Source of the DNA: Polynucleobacter aenigmaticus
GTDB lineage: Bacteria; Pseudomonadota; Gammaproteobacteria; Burkholderiales; Burkholderiaceae
DNA length: 64,000 nucleotides
Direction: 5' to 3'
NCBI RefSeq assembly: GCF_002206635.1
Contig: NZ_NGUO01000010.1
Location: 62,001-126,000 of the forward strand
The notes under the pieces were generated by a model that was not told the origin of the DNA, did not search any database, and saw only the letters and a program-made list of their open reading frames with translations. Shown in pieces: positions 32,871 to 41,680 of the stretch (the first letter of the stretch is position 1; each line of letters opens with the position of its first letter). A program made the position numbers and the translations under genes.

Positions 32871-34505
32871 TTATTTAGCGGCTGTGCTTACTTTTTCTTT
32901 GACGTATTTACCAGGCGCCGCTTCTAGTTTTTTGTACCGTGTATTACCAAACGTTTTTTTAGCGTTAATTTTTTTACCGCCAAACTGCTCTAGCCACTGA
33001 GCGTAGTTGGGCCACCAACTACCCCTAATATCTTTAGCATCTGCTAACCACTCATCCGCAGTTTTTGCTAACTTGTTGTTTTCAAAATAATGACGCTTAT
33101 TTTTTGCTGGCGGATTAATCACGCCGGCAATGTGACCTGACGCACCCAAGACAAATCGATTCTTGCCTTTAAGGATGCGAGTAGACTCATAAGCAGATTT
33201 CCAAGGGACAATATGGTCGTCATGTGAGGCGTAGATATACGCCGGAATGGTGATCTTGCCAAGATCGACCTGTTCACCACACACGGTGAGCTTGCCTGGC
33301 TTGATCAATTCGTTTTGTAAATAGGTATGACGCAAATACCAGCAATACATAGGACCAGGTAAATTGGTTGAATCCCCATTCCAATACAGGAGATCAAACG
33401 GTGGTGGTGAATTACCCTTCAGGTAGTTCTCAACAACATAGTTCCAGACCAAATCATTGGGGCGCAAGAAAGAGAACGTATTACCTAAGTCAAGACCAGA
33501 CATCATTCCGTAATTACCACCCTCACCTCCGATGGTGCTCTCGCGTAACTTCACCATACCTTCATCGATAAAGACATCCAAAATACCGCTGTCACTGAAA
33601 TCTAAAAGAGTTGTGAGCAGAGTTAAGCTCGCGACATAATCTTTTTTGCGTGCCGCCAATACCGCCAATGCGGTAGCGGTTAAGGTGCCGCCAACACAAA
33701 AACCCAATACGTTAATTTGTTCTGTGCCACCGATATCCTTAACAACCTCAATGGCCTTGATGACACCCTCTCCTACATAGTCATCCCAAGTTACTTTCGA
33801 CATAGTGGAATCTGGATTTTTCCAGGACACCAAGAAAACAGTATGGCCCTGCTCCACCATATAACGCACCACGGAGTTGTCTGGCTGCAAATCCAAAATG
33901 TAGTACTTGTTAATGCAAGGCGGCACCATTAAATAAGGGCGCTCAAATACTGTTTCTGTTAAAGGTGTGTATTGAATTAATTCAAAGAGATCACTACGAA
34001 ATACGACTTGACCTGCAGTGGTGGCAATATTTTTCCCCACCTCAAAAGCGCTTTCATCTGTTTGAGATACTTTGCCCTTTTTCATATCGCCTAATAAATT
34101 GACGATCCCATTTTGTATTGATTGACCCTGAGAGCTAATAATATTTTCAAGGACTTCTGGATTGGTAGCTATAAAGTTCGAGGGAGATAAAGCATCGATC
34201 ATTTGCTCTGTAGTAAACAGAATTTTGATCTTGGTCTTTTCATCAGCCTCCACCGCTTTAGCAAGAGCAAGTAAATGCTTTGAGTTCAACAAGTAGGTTG
34301 CCGCAATCACCTTACTCCAAGATGAATGCCATGCCTTGCCAGAGAAGCGACGATCTTTTACTTCGATTGCTTCAGGATTGCTCGCAAGATGCGCCAACTC
34401 GGTGAAATATTCTTTTTGAATTTCCGATAAATTCTCTGGGGGAATTAATGCCATATGATGCGGAGCCAAGGATGGCGCAACACCTGAATTCATGCCTGCA
34501 AACAT
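32871..34505 (-). CDS. phaC: Class I polyhydroxyalkanoate synthase
   Basis: Polymerises (R)-3-hydroxyacyl-CoA into PHA granules. The 544-residue protein has the N-terminal PhaC_N domain (about 60-230) and an alpha/beta-hydrolase core with the lipase-like box GFCVGG, nucleophile C270, the Asp in HDDHIVPW and the His in GASGHIAGV. It is somewhat shorter than the Cupriavidus enzyme. The first ATG at 34505 is kept; another lies four codons in. It is the first gene of phaC-phaB-phaR-rimO. The upstream 101 bp contain short inverted repeats (GCTAGC type) but no clear promoter. Confidence 0.97.
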   Translation of the reverse strand: MFAGMNSGVAPSLAPHHMALIPPENLSEIQKEYFTELAHLASNPEAIEVKDRRFSGKAWHSSWSKVIAATYLLNSKHLLALAKAVEADEKTKIKILFTTEQMIDALSPSNFIATNPEVLENIISSQGQSIQNGIVNLLGDMKKGKVSQTDESAFEVGKNIATTAGQVVFRSDLFELIQYTPLTETVFERPYLMVPPCINKYYILDLQPDNSVVRYMVEQGHTVFLVSWKNPDSTMSKVTWDDYVGEGVIKAIEVVKDIGGTEQINVLGFCVGGTLTATALAVLAARKKDYVASLTLLTTLLDFSDSGILDVFIDEGMVKLRESTIGGEGGNYGMMSGLDLGNTFSFLRPNDLVWNYVVENYLKGNSPPPFDLLYWNGDSTNLPGPMYCWYLRHTYLQNELIKPGKLTVCGEQVDLGKITIPAYIYASHDDHIVPWKSAYESTRILKGKNRFVLGASGHIAGVINPPAKNKRHYFENNKLAKTADEWLADAKDIRGSWWPNYAQWLEQFGGKKINAKKTFGNTRYKKLEAAPGKYVKEKVSTAAK

Positions 34506-34606
34506 AATGATCTCGTAAAGTTAGTGAGACCATTCTCCATCTATAAGGCTAGAAGAGTTATACGCACTAACCCTAGCCATAGAGCTAGCTAGTAATAACC
34601 CCAAGT

Positions 34607-35386
34607 TTATACGTCGCTAGAAATCCAAATCAAAGAAGCAAATCGCCCCGTTGCTTTATCCCTTCGGTATGAGAAAAAGCGCTCTTGATCGGTGAAGGTA
34701 CAAAAACCACCGCCAGTAATTTGTGTGATGCCTAAGGAGCTTAAGCAGTCTTGAGCAAGGATGTAGAGATTGGCCAAATATTTTCCTGGCCGCCCAATGA
34801 TTGGGGTGAATGCTTGCGATACAGCAGATTGACCCTTACCTGAAAAGGCCTCCAAGACATCGTCGCCAACCTCAAATGCCGTGGGTCCGATTGCTGGACC
34901 CATCCAAGCTGAAATATCTTGCGGATTTAGGTCGGGAGATAGAGTGCACATTGCCTCAATAGTGCGTTCCAAAACCCCCCCGCTGAGACCTCGCCAACCA
35001 GCATGTGCTGCGCCGATGACATCCCCACGCTTACTTGCAAATAAAACTGGCATGCAATCCGCGGTCAGCACCGCCAATACTTCATTGGGGATATTGGTCA
35101 CCGAGGCATCCGCCTCAAATGGTCCATCACTACAAGATATCCTCAGAGCTGGGGTGCTCACCCTCACACCATGAATCTGCTTTAGCCAAATAGGCTCAGA
35201 TGGAAGAGTTGACCGAAGTAAGGCGCGGTTATGCATAACATCAGCAGGATCATCGCCAGCATTAAGCCCAAGATTAAGGTCGTCAAATGGAGGCTTACTG
35301 ATGCCTCCAACTCGAGTACTACAAAAAGCCATGATTGACCTTGGCACTGCCCAGCTTGGTTCTATCTTTTTATTGGGGCTGATCAT
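34607..35386 (-). CDS. pgeF: Multicopper-like laccase-domain protein PgeF (YfiH/YlmD family)
   Basis: Cytosolic protein of the DUF152 family, known both as a purine nucleoside phosphorylase/adenosine deaminase-like enzyme and as a peptidoglycan editing factor that removes mis-incorporated serine from cell-wall precursors. The 259-residue protein shows the zinc-site segments LTADCMPVLF (Cys about 118) and GAAHAGWRGL (His about 135), and the SRVGG-like N-terminal CSTRVGG. It overlaps the 3' end of rluD by 17 bp, the common rluD-yfiH pairing. The precise reaction in this organism is not settled. Confidence 0.92.
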   Translation of the reverse strand: MISPNKKIEPSWAVPRSIMAFCSTRVGGISKPPFDDLNLGLNAGDDPADVMHNRALLRSTLPSEPIWLKQIHGVRVSTPALRISCSDGPFEADASVTNIPNEVLAVLTADCMPVLFASKRGDVIGAAHAGWRGLSGGVLERTIEAMCTLSPDLNPQDISAWMGPAIGPTAFEVGDDVLEAFSGKGQSAVSQAFTPIIGRPGKYLANLYILAQDCLSSLGITQITGGGFCTFTDQERFFSYRRDKATGRFASLIWISSDV

Positions 35387-36410
35387 TTTTAATGGAGGCT
35401 AACAAAGCCTCCTCCCTAGGAAGATCCAACTCGCTCATCCCCACCAAAGGCAGTAAGTCGATTAAATCTTGAGGGGGCAATCGAAACCAGGTCATGATTT
35501 CTTGAGTAGATGGATGTTGCAAGCTCAAGGCGTAGGCGTGCAAGGCTTGACGCTCAAACGGGAGAGTTTTAGCAACGCCAGGAGTTCTTTTGCGATAGAC
35601 GGGATCTCCCAGCAAGGGGAAGCCCAGAGACTCGAGGTGAACTCGTATTTGGTGGGTGCGCCCTGTTTCTAGCCGGCACTCCAGCAAAGCAACGGGGCTT
35701 TCGGAAAACATGCCCTTGGCAAGACGACGGAATAAGGTGGCGGCAGGTTTGCCTTGGGCGGATCCAGCGGCCATTTTTAACCGATCACGCTGGTCACGAC
35801 CCACGGTCGCCAATACTTTGCCCTGGGATGGGGCATCGCCCCATACCCATGAAAGGTAACGACGGCCAACCGTACGCTCCTGTAACTGCCTAACCAGAGA
35901 TGTTTGAGCAATGTCAGTGCGCGCAACCACCATTAAGCCGGAGGTATCCTTATCTAATCGATGCACAATCCCAGCTCTAGGCAGCAGCTTTAGCTCTGGA
36001 AAGCGATATAACAAGCCGTTGAGCAGCGTTCCAGTCCAATTGCCAGCAGCCGGATGAACCACTAGCCCAGCAGGCTTATTGACCACAATGATGGAATCAT
36101 CCTCATAGACAACATCCAAAGAGATGTTTTCAGGCCCAAAGGCGAACTGTTCGGGCATTTCTTGTGGAAATACCTTAATACTTTCGCTTCCCCGGAGCAA
36201 ATGACGGACTTTAGTGACCTTTCCGTCTACCGTGACGGCGCCGGCTTCTACCCAGGCTTTGAGGCGGTTACGGGAATAATCGGGTAAAGCACCCCCAAGA
36301 AATTTATCCAAACGCTCCCCGCTCACATCATGGGGAACTTCTAGGGCTATGAAATCCTCTTCATCGATATAATCAATGGGATTCGAATCGGGAGTATGCG
36401 GCAATGCCAC
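35370..36410 (-). CDS. rluD: 23S rRNA pseudouridine synthase RluD
   Basis: Makes pseudouridines 1911, 1915 and 1917 in helix 69 of 23S rRNA. The 346-residue protein has an N-terminal S4 domain (about 29-85, starting RLDKFLGGAL) and the RluA-type catalytic domain with HRLDKDTSGLMV (about 150), whose Asp is the nucleophile, then RTHQIRVHL. The start is a GTG at 36410; no ATG is available nearby. It is divergent from bamD with a gap of 20 bp if bamD starts at 36431, and it overlaps pgeF. This divergent pair is a common proteobacterial arrangement. Confidence 0.95.
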   Translation of the reverse strand: MALPHTPDSNPIDYIDEEDFIALEVPHDVSGERLDKFLGGALPDYSRNRLKAWVEAGAVTVDGKVTKVRHLLRGSESIKVFPQEMPEQFAFGPENISLDVVYEDDSIIVVNKPAGLVVHPAAGNWTGTLLNGLLYRFPELKLLPRAGIVHRLDKDTSGLMVVARTDIAQTSLVRQLQERTVGRRYLSWVWGDAPSQGKVLATVGRDQRDRLKMAAGSAQGKPAATLFRRLAKGMFSESPVALLECRLETGRTHQIRVHLESLGFPLLGDPVYRKRTPGVAKTLPFERQALHAYALSLQHPSTQEIMTWFRLPPQDLIDLLPLVGMSELDLPREEALLASIKNDQPQ

Positions 36411-36430
36411 GCTTAAAGAGCCTTTTAGTT

Positions 36431-37303
36431 ATGTCGAACGTTATTACAGAAGCCAGTTTAAGGCTTGCTGCCATTGTTGGATTATCTTCCAGAAAATCCC
36501 TTCTATCGCTATTTGTTAGCGCAAGCGCTGCCTGCCTATTGCTCAGTGGGTGCGCTGGTAGCGATGGTCAAAAAGACGATACGGATATTTGGTCTGAGAC
36601 CAAGCTGTATTCAGAGGCAACTGCCAAATTAAATGATGCTGATTACGCAAAATGTGGCAAGTACTTTGATAAGTTAGAGGGGCGATTCCCTTTTGGCCCG
36701 TATTCACAACAAGCACAAATTAATGCGGCTTACTGCTACTGGAAAGCCCAAGAACAAGCGCAAGCCTTAGTTGCCATTGATCGCTTTATTAAGCTCCATC
36801 AAGGTAGCCCCAATTTAGATTACGGCTACTACCTTAAAGGACTCATTAGTTTTAATGATGATTTAGGTTGGTTAGGCAAATTTACAGGTCAGGATCTGAG
36901 TGAGCGTGATCCAAAGGCTGCCAAAGAAGCTTTTGAGTCCTTCAAGGTAGTCGTTGAGCGTTTTCCTGATAGTAAATATGCGCCAGATGCTTTAGATCGT
37001 ATGCGCTATATCGTGAACTCTTTGGCTGAAGCCGATGTGATTGTGGCTCGCTTCTACTATCAGCGTGGTGCCTATCTAGCTTCCGCGAATAGAGCTCAAC
37101 TAGTTATTCGTGATTACGATCGCGCGCCAGCTGTTGAAGAGGCTCTCTACCTTCTTGTGAAGTCGTACGAGAAACTCGGCATGACAGATTTGAGTAATGA
37201 TGCAGCGCGTGTTTTTAAACTGAACTTTCCTGATAGTCAAATGTTGTTGACTGGTCAGCGCGTGCAAAAAGAGCGTCGTTGGTGGCAGATCTGGAATAAA
37301 TAA
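36431..37303 (+). CDS. bamD: Outer membrane assembly lipoprotein BamD
   Basis: Lipoprotein of the beta-barrel assembly machinery. The precursor has a lipobox LLSGC with the lipidated cysteine at about residue 41, preceded by an unusually long N-region and a hydrophobic segment (about 24-39). The mature part is built of tetratricopeptide-like repeats (LEGRFPFGPYSQQAQ, the Bam D signature, then SFNDDLG and ERFPDSKYAPDA). I start at the ATG at 36431 (290 residues); an upstream ATG at 36404 would overlap the rluD start. It is convergent with alr across a long hairpin. Confidence 0.93.
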   Translation: MSNVITEASLRLAAIVGLSSRKSLLSLFVSASAACLLLSGCAGSDGQKDDTDIWSETKLYSEATAKLNDADYAKCGKYFDKLEGRFPFGPYSQQAQINAAYCYWKAQEQAQALVAIDRFIKLHQGSPNLDYGYYLKGLISFNDDLGWLGKFTGQDLSERDPKAAKEAFESFKVVVERFPDSKYAPDALDRMRYIVNSLAEADVIVARFYYQRGAYLASANRAQLVIRDYDRAPAVEEALYLLVKSYEKLGMTDLSNDAARVFKLNFPDSQMLLTGQRVQKERRWWQIWNK

Positions 37304-37315
37304 TTCACTCCAAAA

Positions 37316-37359
37316 TAATCAAGTGGTGCCAAAAAACCATAAGACGCACTACTTGATTA
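37316..37359. repeat. Long hairpin at the bamD/alr convergent junction
   Basis: A 14-base arm (37316-37329, TAATCAAGTGGTGC) pairs with 37346-37359 with one G-U wobble, leaving a 16-base loop. It begins 12 bp after the bamD stop and its right arm overlaps the last codons of alr. No U-tract follows on either strand. It probably ends or protects both transcripts; this role is inferred. Confidence 0.65.
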
Positions 37360-38473
37360 CTACTGGCACCCTTGGTGCTAAAGCGCAAATCAACTCATAG
37401 CCGATCGTACCGCTCATCTGCGCCACATCATCTACCGGCACTTCGCTACCCCAAAGCTCTACGACGCTGCCGATTTTTGCATTAGGCGCTGCACGTAAAT
37501 CAACAGTCAACATGTCCATCGACACCTGACCAACAATAGGGCAAATGATGCCATCACCCTGTTCATCGCCAGCATCAAGCCACACTGGCGTCCCATCTTC
37601 TGCATGGCGGGGATATCCGTCAGCATAGCCACAGGCAACTACACCGATACGCATATCCTCTGGCGCTTGATAGCGACCACCGTAACCCACATGATAGCCC
37701 TTCTTCAATTCCTGAATATCGATAATTTCACTACGTAGTTGCATTACGGCCTGCAGTTCTGATCGAACAATATCGGCATGAACTCCAGTAGGTGAAACTC
37801 CATACAACATGATTCCGGGTCGAACCCAATCACCCAGCGCATTCCGATGCCACAGAATTACTGCTGAGTTCGCTAGGGAGCTGGGCGCATCTAAGCCCTC
37901 AGTGGCCTTGTCAAAACACTCCAATTGAAGGCCGACCGATGGTGAGCGATCAACTTGATCGGCATTTGCAAAATGGGTCATGTGATGCATGTGGTAACCA
38001 CTTGCATGCAAGCGATGGAAGGCGGTACGGTATTGATCCGGCTGAAAACCAAGACGGTTCATTCCAGAATTCAATTTCAGAAAAATACTAATCGGATGCC
38101 CAGAATGGTTTTGATAGGATTCGAGCCATTCGACCTGTTTTTGGCTATGAATGACTAAATCACATTTGAGCTGAGATGCCAACTCAAGCTCTTCACGACT
38201 GAAGAGCCCTTCTAATAACAGGATGCGCCCACCCCAGCCATGGTCTCTTAACCATTGCGCATCCACAATGTCTAAAAGTGCAAAACCATCGGTAGACTCT
38301 AGCCCCTTGAGGGCTGCTTCTAGGTTGTGGCCATAGGCCTTGGCCTTCACAACCGACCAAATCTTGGACTCTGGGGCAAGTTCACGGACTCGACTTAAAT
38401 TATGACGAAAGGCTTCAGTGTGTATAGTTGCCAAAATTGGTCTATTAATCAAGCGATTAGCTGATGTGCCCAT
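37349..38473 (-). CDS. alr: Alanine racemase
   Basis: PLP enzyme that makes D-alanine for peptidoglycan. I start at the ATG at 38473 (374 residues) because AAGGAG lies eight bases upstream; an ATG six codons earlier contains that site. The PLP lysine is K43 in VVKAKAYGH (the usual motif is VKANAYGH), and the second catalytic residue is the Tyr in GYGGRYQAP (about 259). It is divergent from lplT (50 bp) and convergent with bamD. Confidence 0.96.
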   Translation of the reverse strand: MGTSANRLINRPILATIHTEAFRHNLSRVRELAPESKIWSVVKAKAYGHNLEAALKGLESTDGFALLDIVDAQWLRDHGWGGRILLLEGLFSREELELASQLKCDLVIHSQKQVEWLESYQNHSGHPISIFLKLNSGMNRLGFQPDQYRTAFHRLHASGYHMHHMTHFANADQVDRSPSVGLQLECFDKATEGLDAPSSLANSAVILWHRNALGDWVRPGIMLYGVSPTGVHADIVRSELQAVMQLRSEIIDIQELKKGYHVGYGGRYQAPEDMRIGVVACGYADGYPRHAEDGTPVWLDAGDEQGDGIICPIVGQVSMDMLTVDLRAAPNAKIGSVVELWGSEVPVDDVAQMSGTIGYELICALAPRVPVVIK

Positions 38474-38523
38474 ATCTGCCTCTCCTTTCATGTTTTAATT
38501 ACGTTAATGACTAGATTGTACGA

Positions 38524-39843
38524 ATGAACCGCAGTTTTTACATCATTATGGCGGCGCAATTTTTTTCGTCGCTTGCTGATAACGCATTGCTGATCGCAGC
38601 AATCGCACTCTTGGTCCAGCTTAACGCTCCGGCCTGGATGACTCCTTTACTCAAATTATTCTTCGTTCTCTCCTACGTAGTGTTGGCAGCCTTTGTGGGA
38701 GCCTTTGCAGACTCCCGCCCTAAGGGTAATGTCATGTTCATTACCAATACGATCAAATTCGTTGGCTGTGTGGTGATGCTCTTTGGTAGCCACCCTTTAT
38801 TGGCTTACGCCATCGTCGGTTTAGGCGCCGCCGCATACTCCCCTGCTAAATACGGCATCCTGACTGAATTGCTCCCCCCAGAAAAGCTGGTGGCAGCAAA
38901 TGGCTGGATTGAGGGCCTTACTGTTGGGTCCATCATCATGGGTACCGTGCTTGGCGGTGTACTTATCAGCAAAACGGTTTCTCAGGGCCTTCTCAGTCTA
39001 GATATGCCTGTTTTAGAAACCGGCATTGATACAGCAGCAGAATCCGCAATACTCATCATCATGATGATTTACGTGCTGGCAGCACTAATTAATTTACGCA
39101 TCCCAGATACTGGAGCGCGCTATGTCTCACAAAAAACTAATCCCATCGAGCTGGTAAAAGACTTTGCCATCTGCTTTAGGACTCTGTGGGATGACCGGCT
39201 CGGTCAAATTTCATTAGCGGTAACAACCCTTTTTTGGGGTGCTGGGGCCACTTTGCAATTTATTGTCATTAAGTGGGCTCAGGTCGCACTCCACATGACT
39301 TTGTCACAGGGGGCCATCCTTCAGGCGATCTCTGCATTTGGGGTAGCTGGAGGCGCCGTTTGGGCGGCCTGGCGAGTACCCCTTCGCAGCTCACTCAAAG
39401 TGCTGCCTTACGGCATTGCCATGGGTCTTGTCGTCTGCGTCTTGGCTATCTACAACTCAGATATGTTGCCCAATACAACTATTTTTACAATCGCTCAATT
39501 TGAGATCTCCCTCAATTTGCTACCAGCGTATTTTTTACTTGTCTTGGTTGGCTGGTTGGCTGGATATTTTGTAGTGCCAATGAATGCACTCTTGCAGCAT
39601 CGTGGCCACGTCCTCATGTCTGCCGGCCATTCTATTGCCGTACAAAACTTCAATGAGAATATTTCTGTATTGATGATGTTATCCATCTATTCTGGATTGA
39701 TTTGGCTGGATGCACCGGTTCAGGCGGTGATTATTGGATTTGGCCTTACGGTCAGCATACTCATGTGGCTGGTTATTAAGCGTCACGCTGCAAACCAAGC
39801 TGAATATGACTCAATGCACTTAATTGGTGAGCATAAGCACTAG
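38524..39843 (+). CDS. lplT: Lysophospholipid transporter LplT (MFS)
   Basis: Inner-membrane MFS carrier that moves lysophospholipids inward for re-acylation. The 439-residue protein has about 12 hydrophobic segments and begins NRSFYIIMAAQFFSSLADNA, the typical LplT N terminus; the SPAKYGILTELLPPEKLVAANGW block (about 100-122, cited in part) is the family signature. In enterics lplT is joined to the acyltransferase gene aas; that gene is absent here. No Shine-Dalgarno is visible, and TAGATT six bases before the ATG could be a -10 element of a leaderless message. Confidence 0.92.
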   Translation: MNRSFYIIMAAQFFSSLADNALLIAAIALLVQLNAPAWMTPLLKLFFVLSYVVLAAFVGAFADSRPKGNVMFITNTIKFVGCVVMLFGSHPLLAYAIVGLGAAAYSPAKYGILTELLPPEKLVAANGWIEGLTVGSIIMGTVLGGVLISKTVSQGLLSLDMPVLETGIDTAAESAILIIMMIYVLAALINLRIPDTGARYVSQKTNPIELVKDFAICFRTLWDDRLGQISLAVTTLFWGAGATLQFIVIKWAQVALHMTLSQGAILQAISAFGVAGGAVWAAWRVPLRSSLKVLPYGIAMGLVVCVLAIYNSDMLPNTTIFTIAQFEISLNLLPAYFLLVLVGWLAGYFVVPMNALLQHRGHVLMSAGHSIAVQNFNENISVLMMLSIYSGLIWLDAPVQAVIIGFGLTVSILMWLVIKRHAANQAEYDSMHLIGEHKH

Positions 39844-39847
39844 GCCT

Positions 39848-40402
39848 TTAGCTGTTTTGCAATACGGATTTAGCAAGCAGTAGATCTTGCCAAAATAAGG
39901 CCCTGTCCTTTGGCCTTGAAATCAATTGATTCAATTCAAAAGTGGCGATAAGCGGTAGATCTTCTGCTCCATCGGCATTGATAGCCAGCACAGTTTCGCG
40001 AAGTTCCGGCAGTCCATCACGCTCACCAGATAACTTCTGCGCCGCAGCACCACCAAATGCCAGCGCAACTATTGGCGAGCCATCTTGAGGCAACTGCTCT
40101 GGGTTGAATTTGTCAGAAGGAGCTTTCCAGGACCACTCTTGGGGAGTTAGACCAAGTACGCGAATGATGCTCTGAAAGAAGAGCTCCGCATCGCCTTGGG
40201 GCTTATTGCCAAAAAACCACCAGATGCCTGAAGAAGCTCTATCTTTAGCTGGGGTAAGCGCAAGGGTTTCGCTAGTTAAAGCCACGGACTGCTCCCCCAC
40301 TTCTTCAGTGGTAACTATAGTTTCAGAGGCTTGCGGAACGACATCGCGTGAAGTCCACTCAGTGATGCCCATCTCTTTAAGAAAAGTAGAATTTGTACTC
40401 AT
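39848..40402 (-). CDS. HolD/psi-like protein with uracil-DNA-glycosylase-like core
   Basis: Not a standard named protein in this lineage. The 184-residue product has an N-terminal FLKEMGITEWTSRD that resembles the start of Escherichia coli HolD (LGITQWSLR), the psi subunit of the DNA polymerase III clamp loader. A proline/serine-rich linker (about 22-60) leads to a core with SPIVALAFGGAAAQKLSG (about 109-126) and ATFELNQLISRPKDRALFWQDLL (quoted in part; about 153-175), resembling both the C terminus of psi and the last strands of family 4/5 uracil-DNA glycosylases. The glycosylase cysteines and catalytic motif are absent. I start at 40402, with GAGGA six bases upstream. It follows rimI by 2 bp; holD-rimI adjacency is known in enterics, which supports the call. 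Confidence 0.6.
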   Translation of the reverse strand: MSTNSTFLKEMGITEWTSRDVVPQASETIVTTEEVGEQSVALTSETLALTPAKDRASSGIWWFFGNKPQGDAELFFQSIIRVLGLTPQEWSWKAPSDKFNPEQLPQDGSPIVALAFGGAAAQKLSGERDGLPELRETVLAINADGAEDLPLIATFELNQLISRPKDRALFWQDLLLAKSVLQNS

Positions 40403-40404
40403 AT

Positions 40405-40947
40405 TCATTCCTCAAGCTTAATCGATTTAGCAAGAACCCATGCATCCTCTCGCAATCCACTTGTGGCGTCCGCAGGGTAATAATTTTTGCGTAAGCCGAT
40501 TTGCTCATACCCTAAACTTTGGTAAAGCTGTAGAGCGCTGACATTGCTTGGCCTAACCTCCAAAATGATCCGAGGCATTTTTTTCTGACAAGCCACGCCT
40601 TCAATCGCATTCATGATTTTGGCGCCAATACCTAAACGACGCAATTTTGGTGATACGGTAATATTTAAGAGGTGCATCTCATCAACCGCCGGAAATAATA
40701 CGCAATAGGCCCAGAGGATTTCAGGGTCAAGATAACTTCCTTTAATTACATCCTCTAGCTGCGGCCTGATGCAATAAGCCCAATGTCCCGCTGCTAGTGA
40801 ATCGGAGAAATTACCTTTAGTCCATGGATGTATATGTGAGGCAGATTCGATTACTAAGACCGAATCTAAGTCTGCAGTTGTCATCGGCAAAAAAGAAAGC
40901 TCTGATACACCTTCTGTACTGGACATTGAGTTGATGTTGTCAACCAT
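40405..40947 (-). CDS. rimI: Ribosomal-protein-alanine N-acetyltransferase RimI
   Basis: GNAT acetyltransferase that modifies the N-terminal alanine of ribosomal protein S18. The 180-residue product has the GNAT acetyl-CoA motif RRLGIGAKIM (about 76-85), the LLNITV strand before it, and the C-terminal NVSALQLYQSLGYEQIG segment. I take the ATG at 40947, which overlaps the tsaB stop by eight bases (translational coupling); an earlier start at 40980 would intrude further into tsaB. It lies between tsaB and the HolD-like gene. Confidence 0.9.
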   Translation of the reverse strand: MVDNINSMSSTEGVSELSFLPMTTADLDSVLVIESASHIHPWTKGNFSDSLAAGHWAYCIRPQLEDVIKGSYLDPEILWAYCVLFPAVDEMHLLNITVSPKLRRLGIGAKIMNAIEGVACQKKMPRIILEVRPSNVSALQLYQSLGYEQIGLRKNYYPADATSGLREDAWVLAKSIKLEE

Positions 40948-41662
40948 GTTGTTGGCTACGCTCCGCCGAGGTAAAGGCAACTTTATTACGAATATAAAGT
41001 GGCTCCAGTAGGTGAACGTCCTGCTGTAAGCCTTTGCGCCACATATCCTGAGCGCAGGCTAAAACACCTTGGGCATCGACGCCTATAGCTGCATCTAGAT
41101 GACTACTGGGAAATGGACTTGATATTAATGCAAAAAGGCGGTCGCCAAATTCTGTAATCGCGCTACCAGCTAGATACTCTGCCTCATTCAGATTAACAAG
41201 CTCTGGAGATGACAAGTGGATATCGCCGAGGCGATTTGGAAGAGCTTTTGATGAGGCTTGATATGTTGCCCAGTAAACCTCCCCCATACGGGCGTCAACA
41301 GCCACGACAAATGTCTGGGCTCCAGAGGCAATAAAGGCAGGTTGAAGAATGAGCTGAGCTGCAATGGCATCTAGACTGGCTACAGGGAGCACAGGCAGCT
41401 TGGTTGCAATTGCCAGACCCTGAACAACAGCGACACCTAAGCGAACCCCTGTAAAGGCTCCAGGGCCAACACCCACTGCGATTGCATCGAGTAAAGCAAG
41501 TTCGCTAGATGTTTCGTTTAGTAATTCCTCAATCCAAGGCAATAAGAGTTGGCTAGCGCCAGCCGACACTTTTTGGTGGCGGACCAGTGGCGCTACATCG
41601 CCTAAAGATAAAGCCACCGAACACCACGCTGAGGAGGTATCGATGGCCAATATACGGGTCAA
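40940..41662 (-). CDS. tsaB: tRNA threonylcarbamoyladenosine biosynthesis protein TsaB
   Basis: Partner of TsaD and TsaE in making t6A37 of ANN-decoding tRNAs; an ASKHA-fold protein without its own catalytic role. The 240-residue protein begins ILAIDTSSAWCSVAL and shows GVGPGAFTGVRLGVAVVQGLA (quoted in part; about 66-86), the family signature. It lies 18 bp downstream of the VOC gene and overlaps rimI; the tsaB-rimI pairing is widespread. It may be read through from the methylmalonyl operon. Confidence 0.94.
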   Translation of the reverse strand: MTRILAIDTSSAWCSVALSLGDVAPLVRHQKVSAGASQLLLPWIEELLNETSSELALLDAIAVGVGPGAFTGVRLGVAVVQGLAIATKLPVLPVASLDAIAAQLILQPAFIASGAQTFVVAVDARMGEVYWATYQASSKALPNRLGDIHLSSPELVNLNEAEYLAGSAITEFGDRLFALISSPFPSSHLDAAIGVDAQGVLACAQDMWRKGLQQDVHLLEPLYIRNKVAFTSAERSQQHG

Positions 41663-41680
41663 TTTGGACTCTCTTATTAC

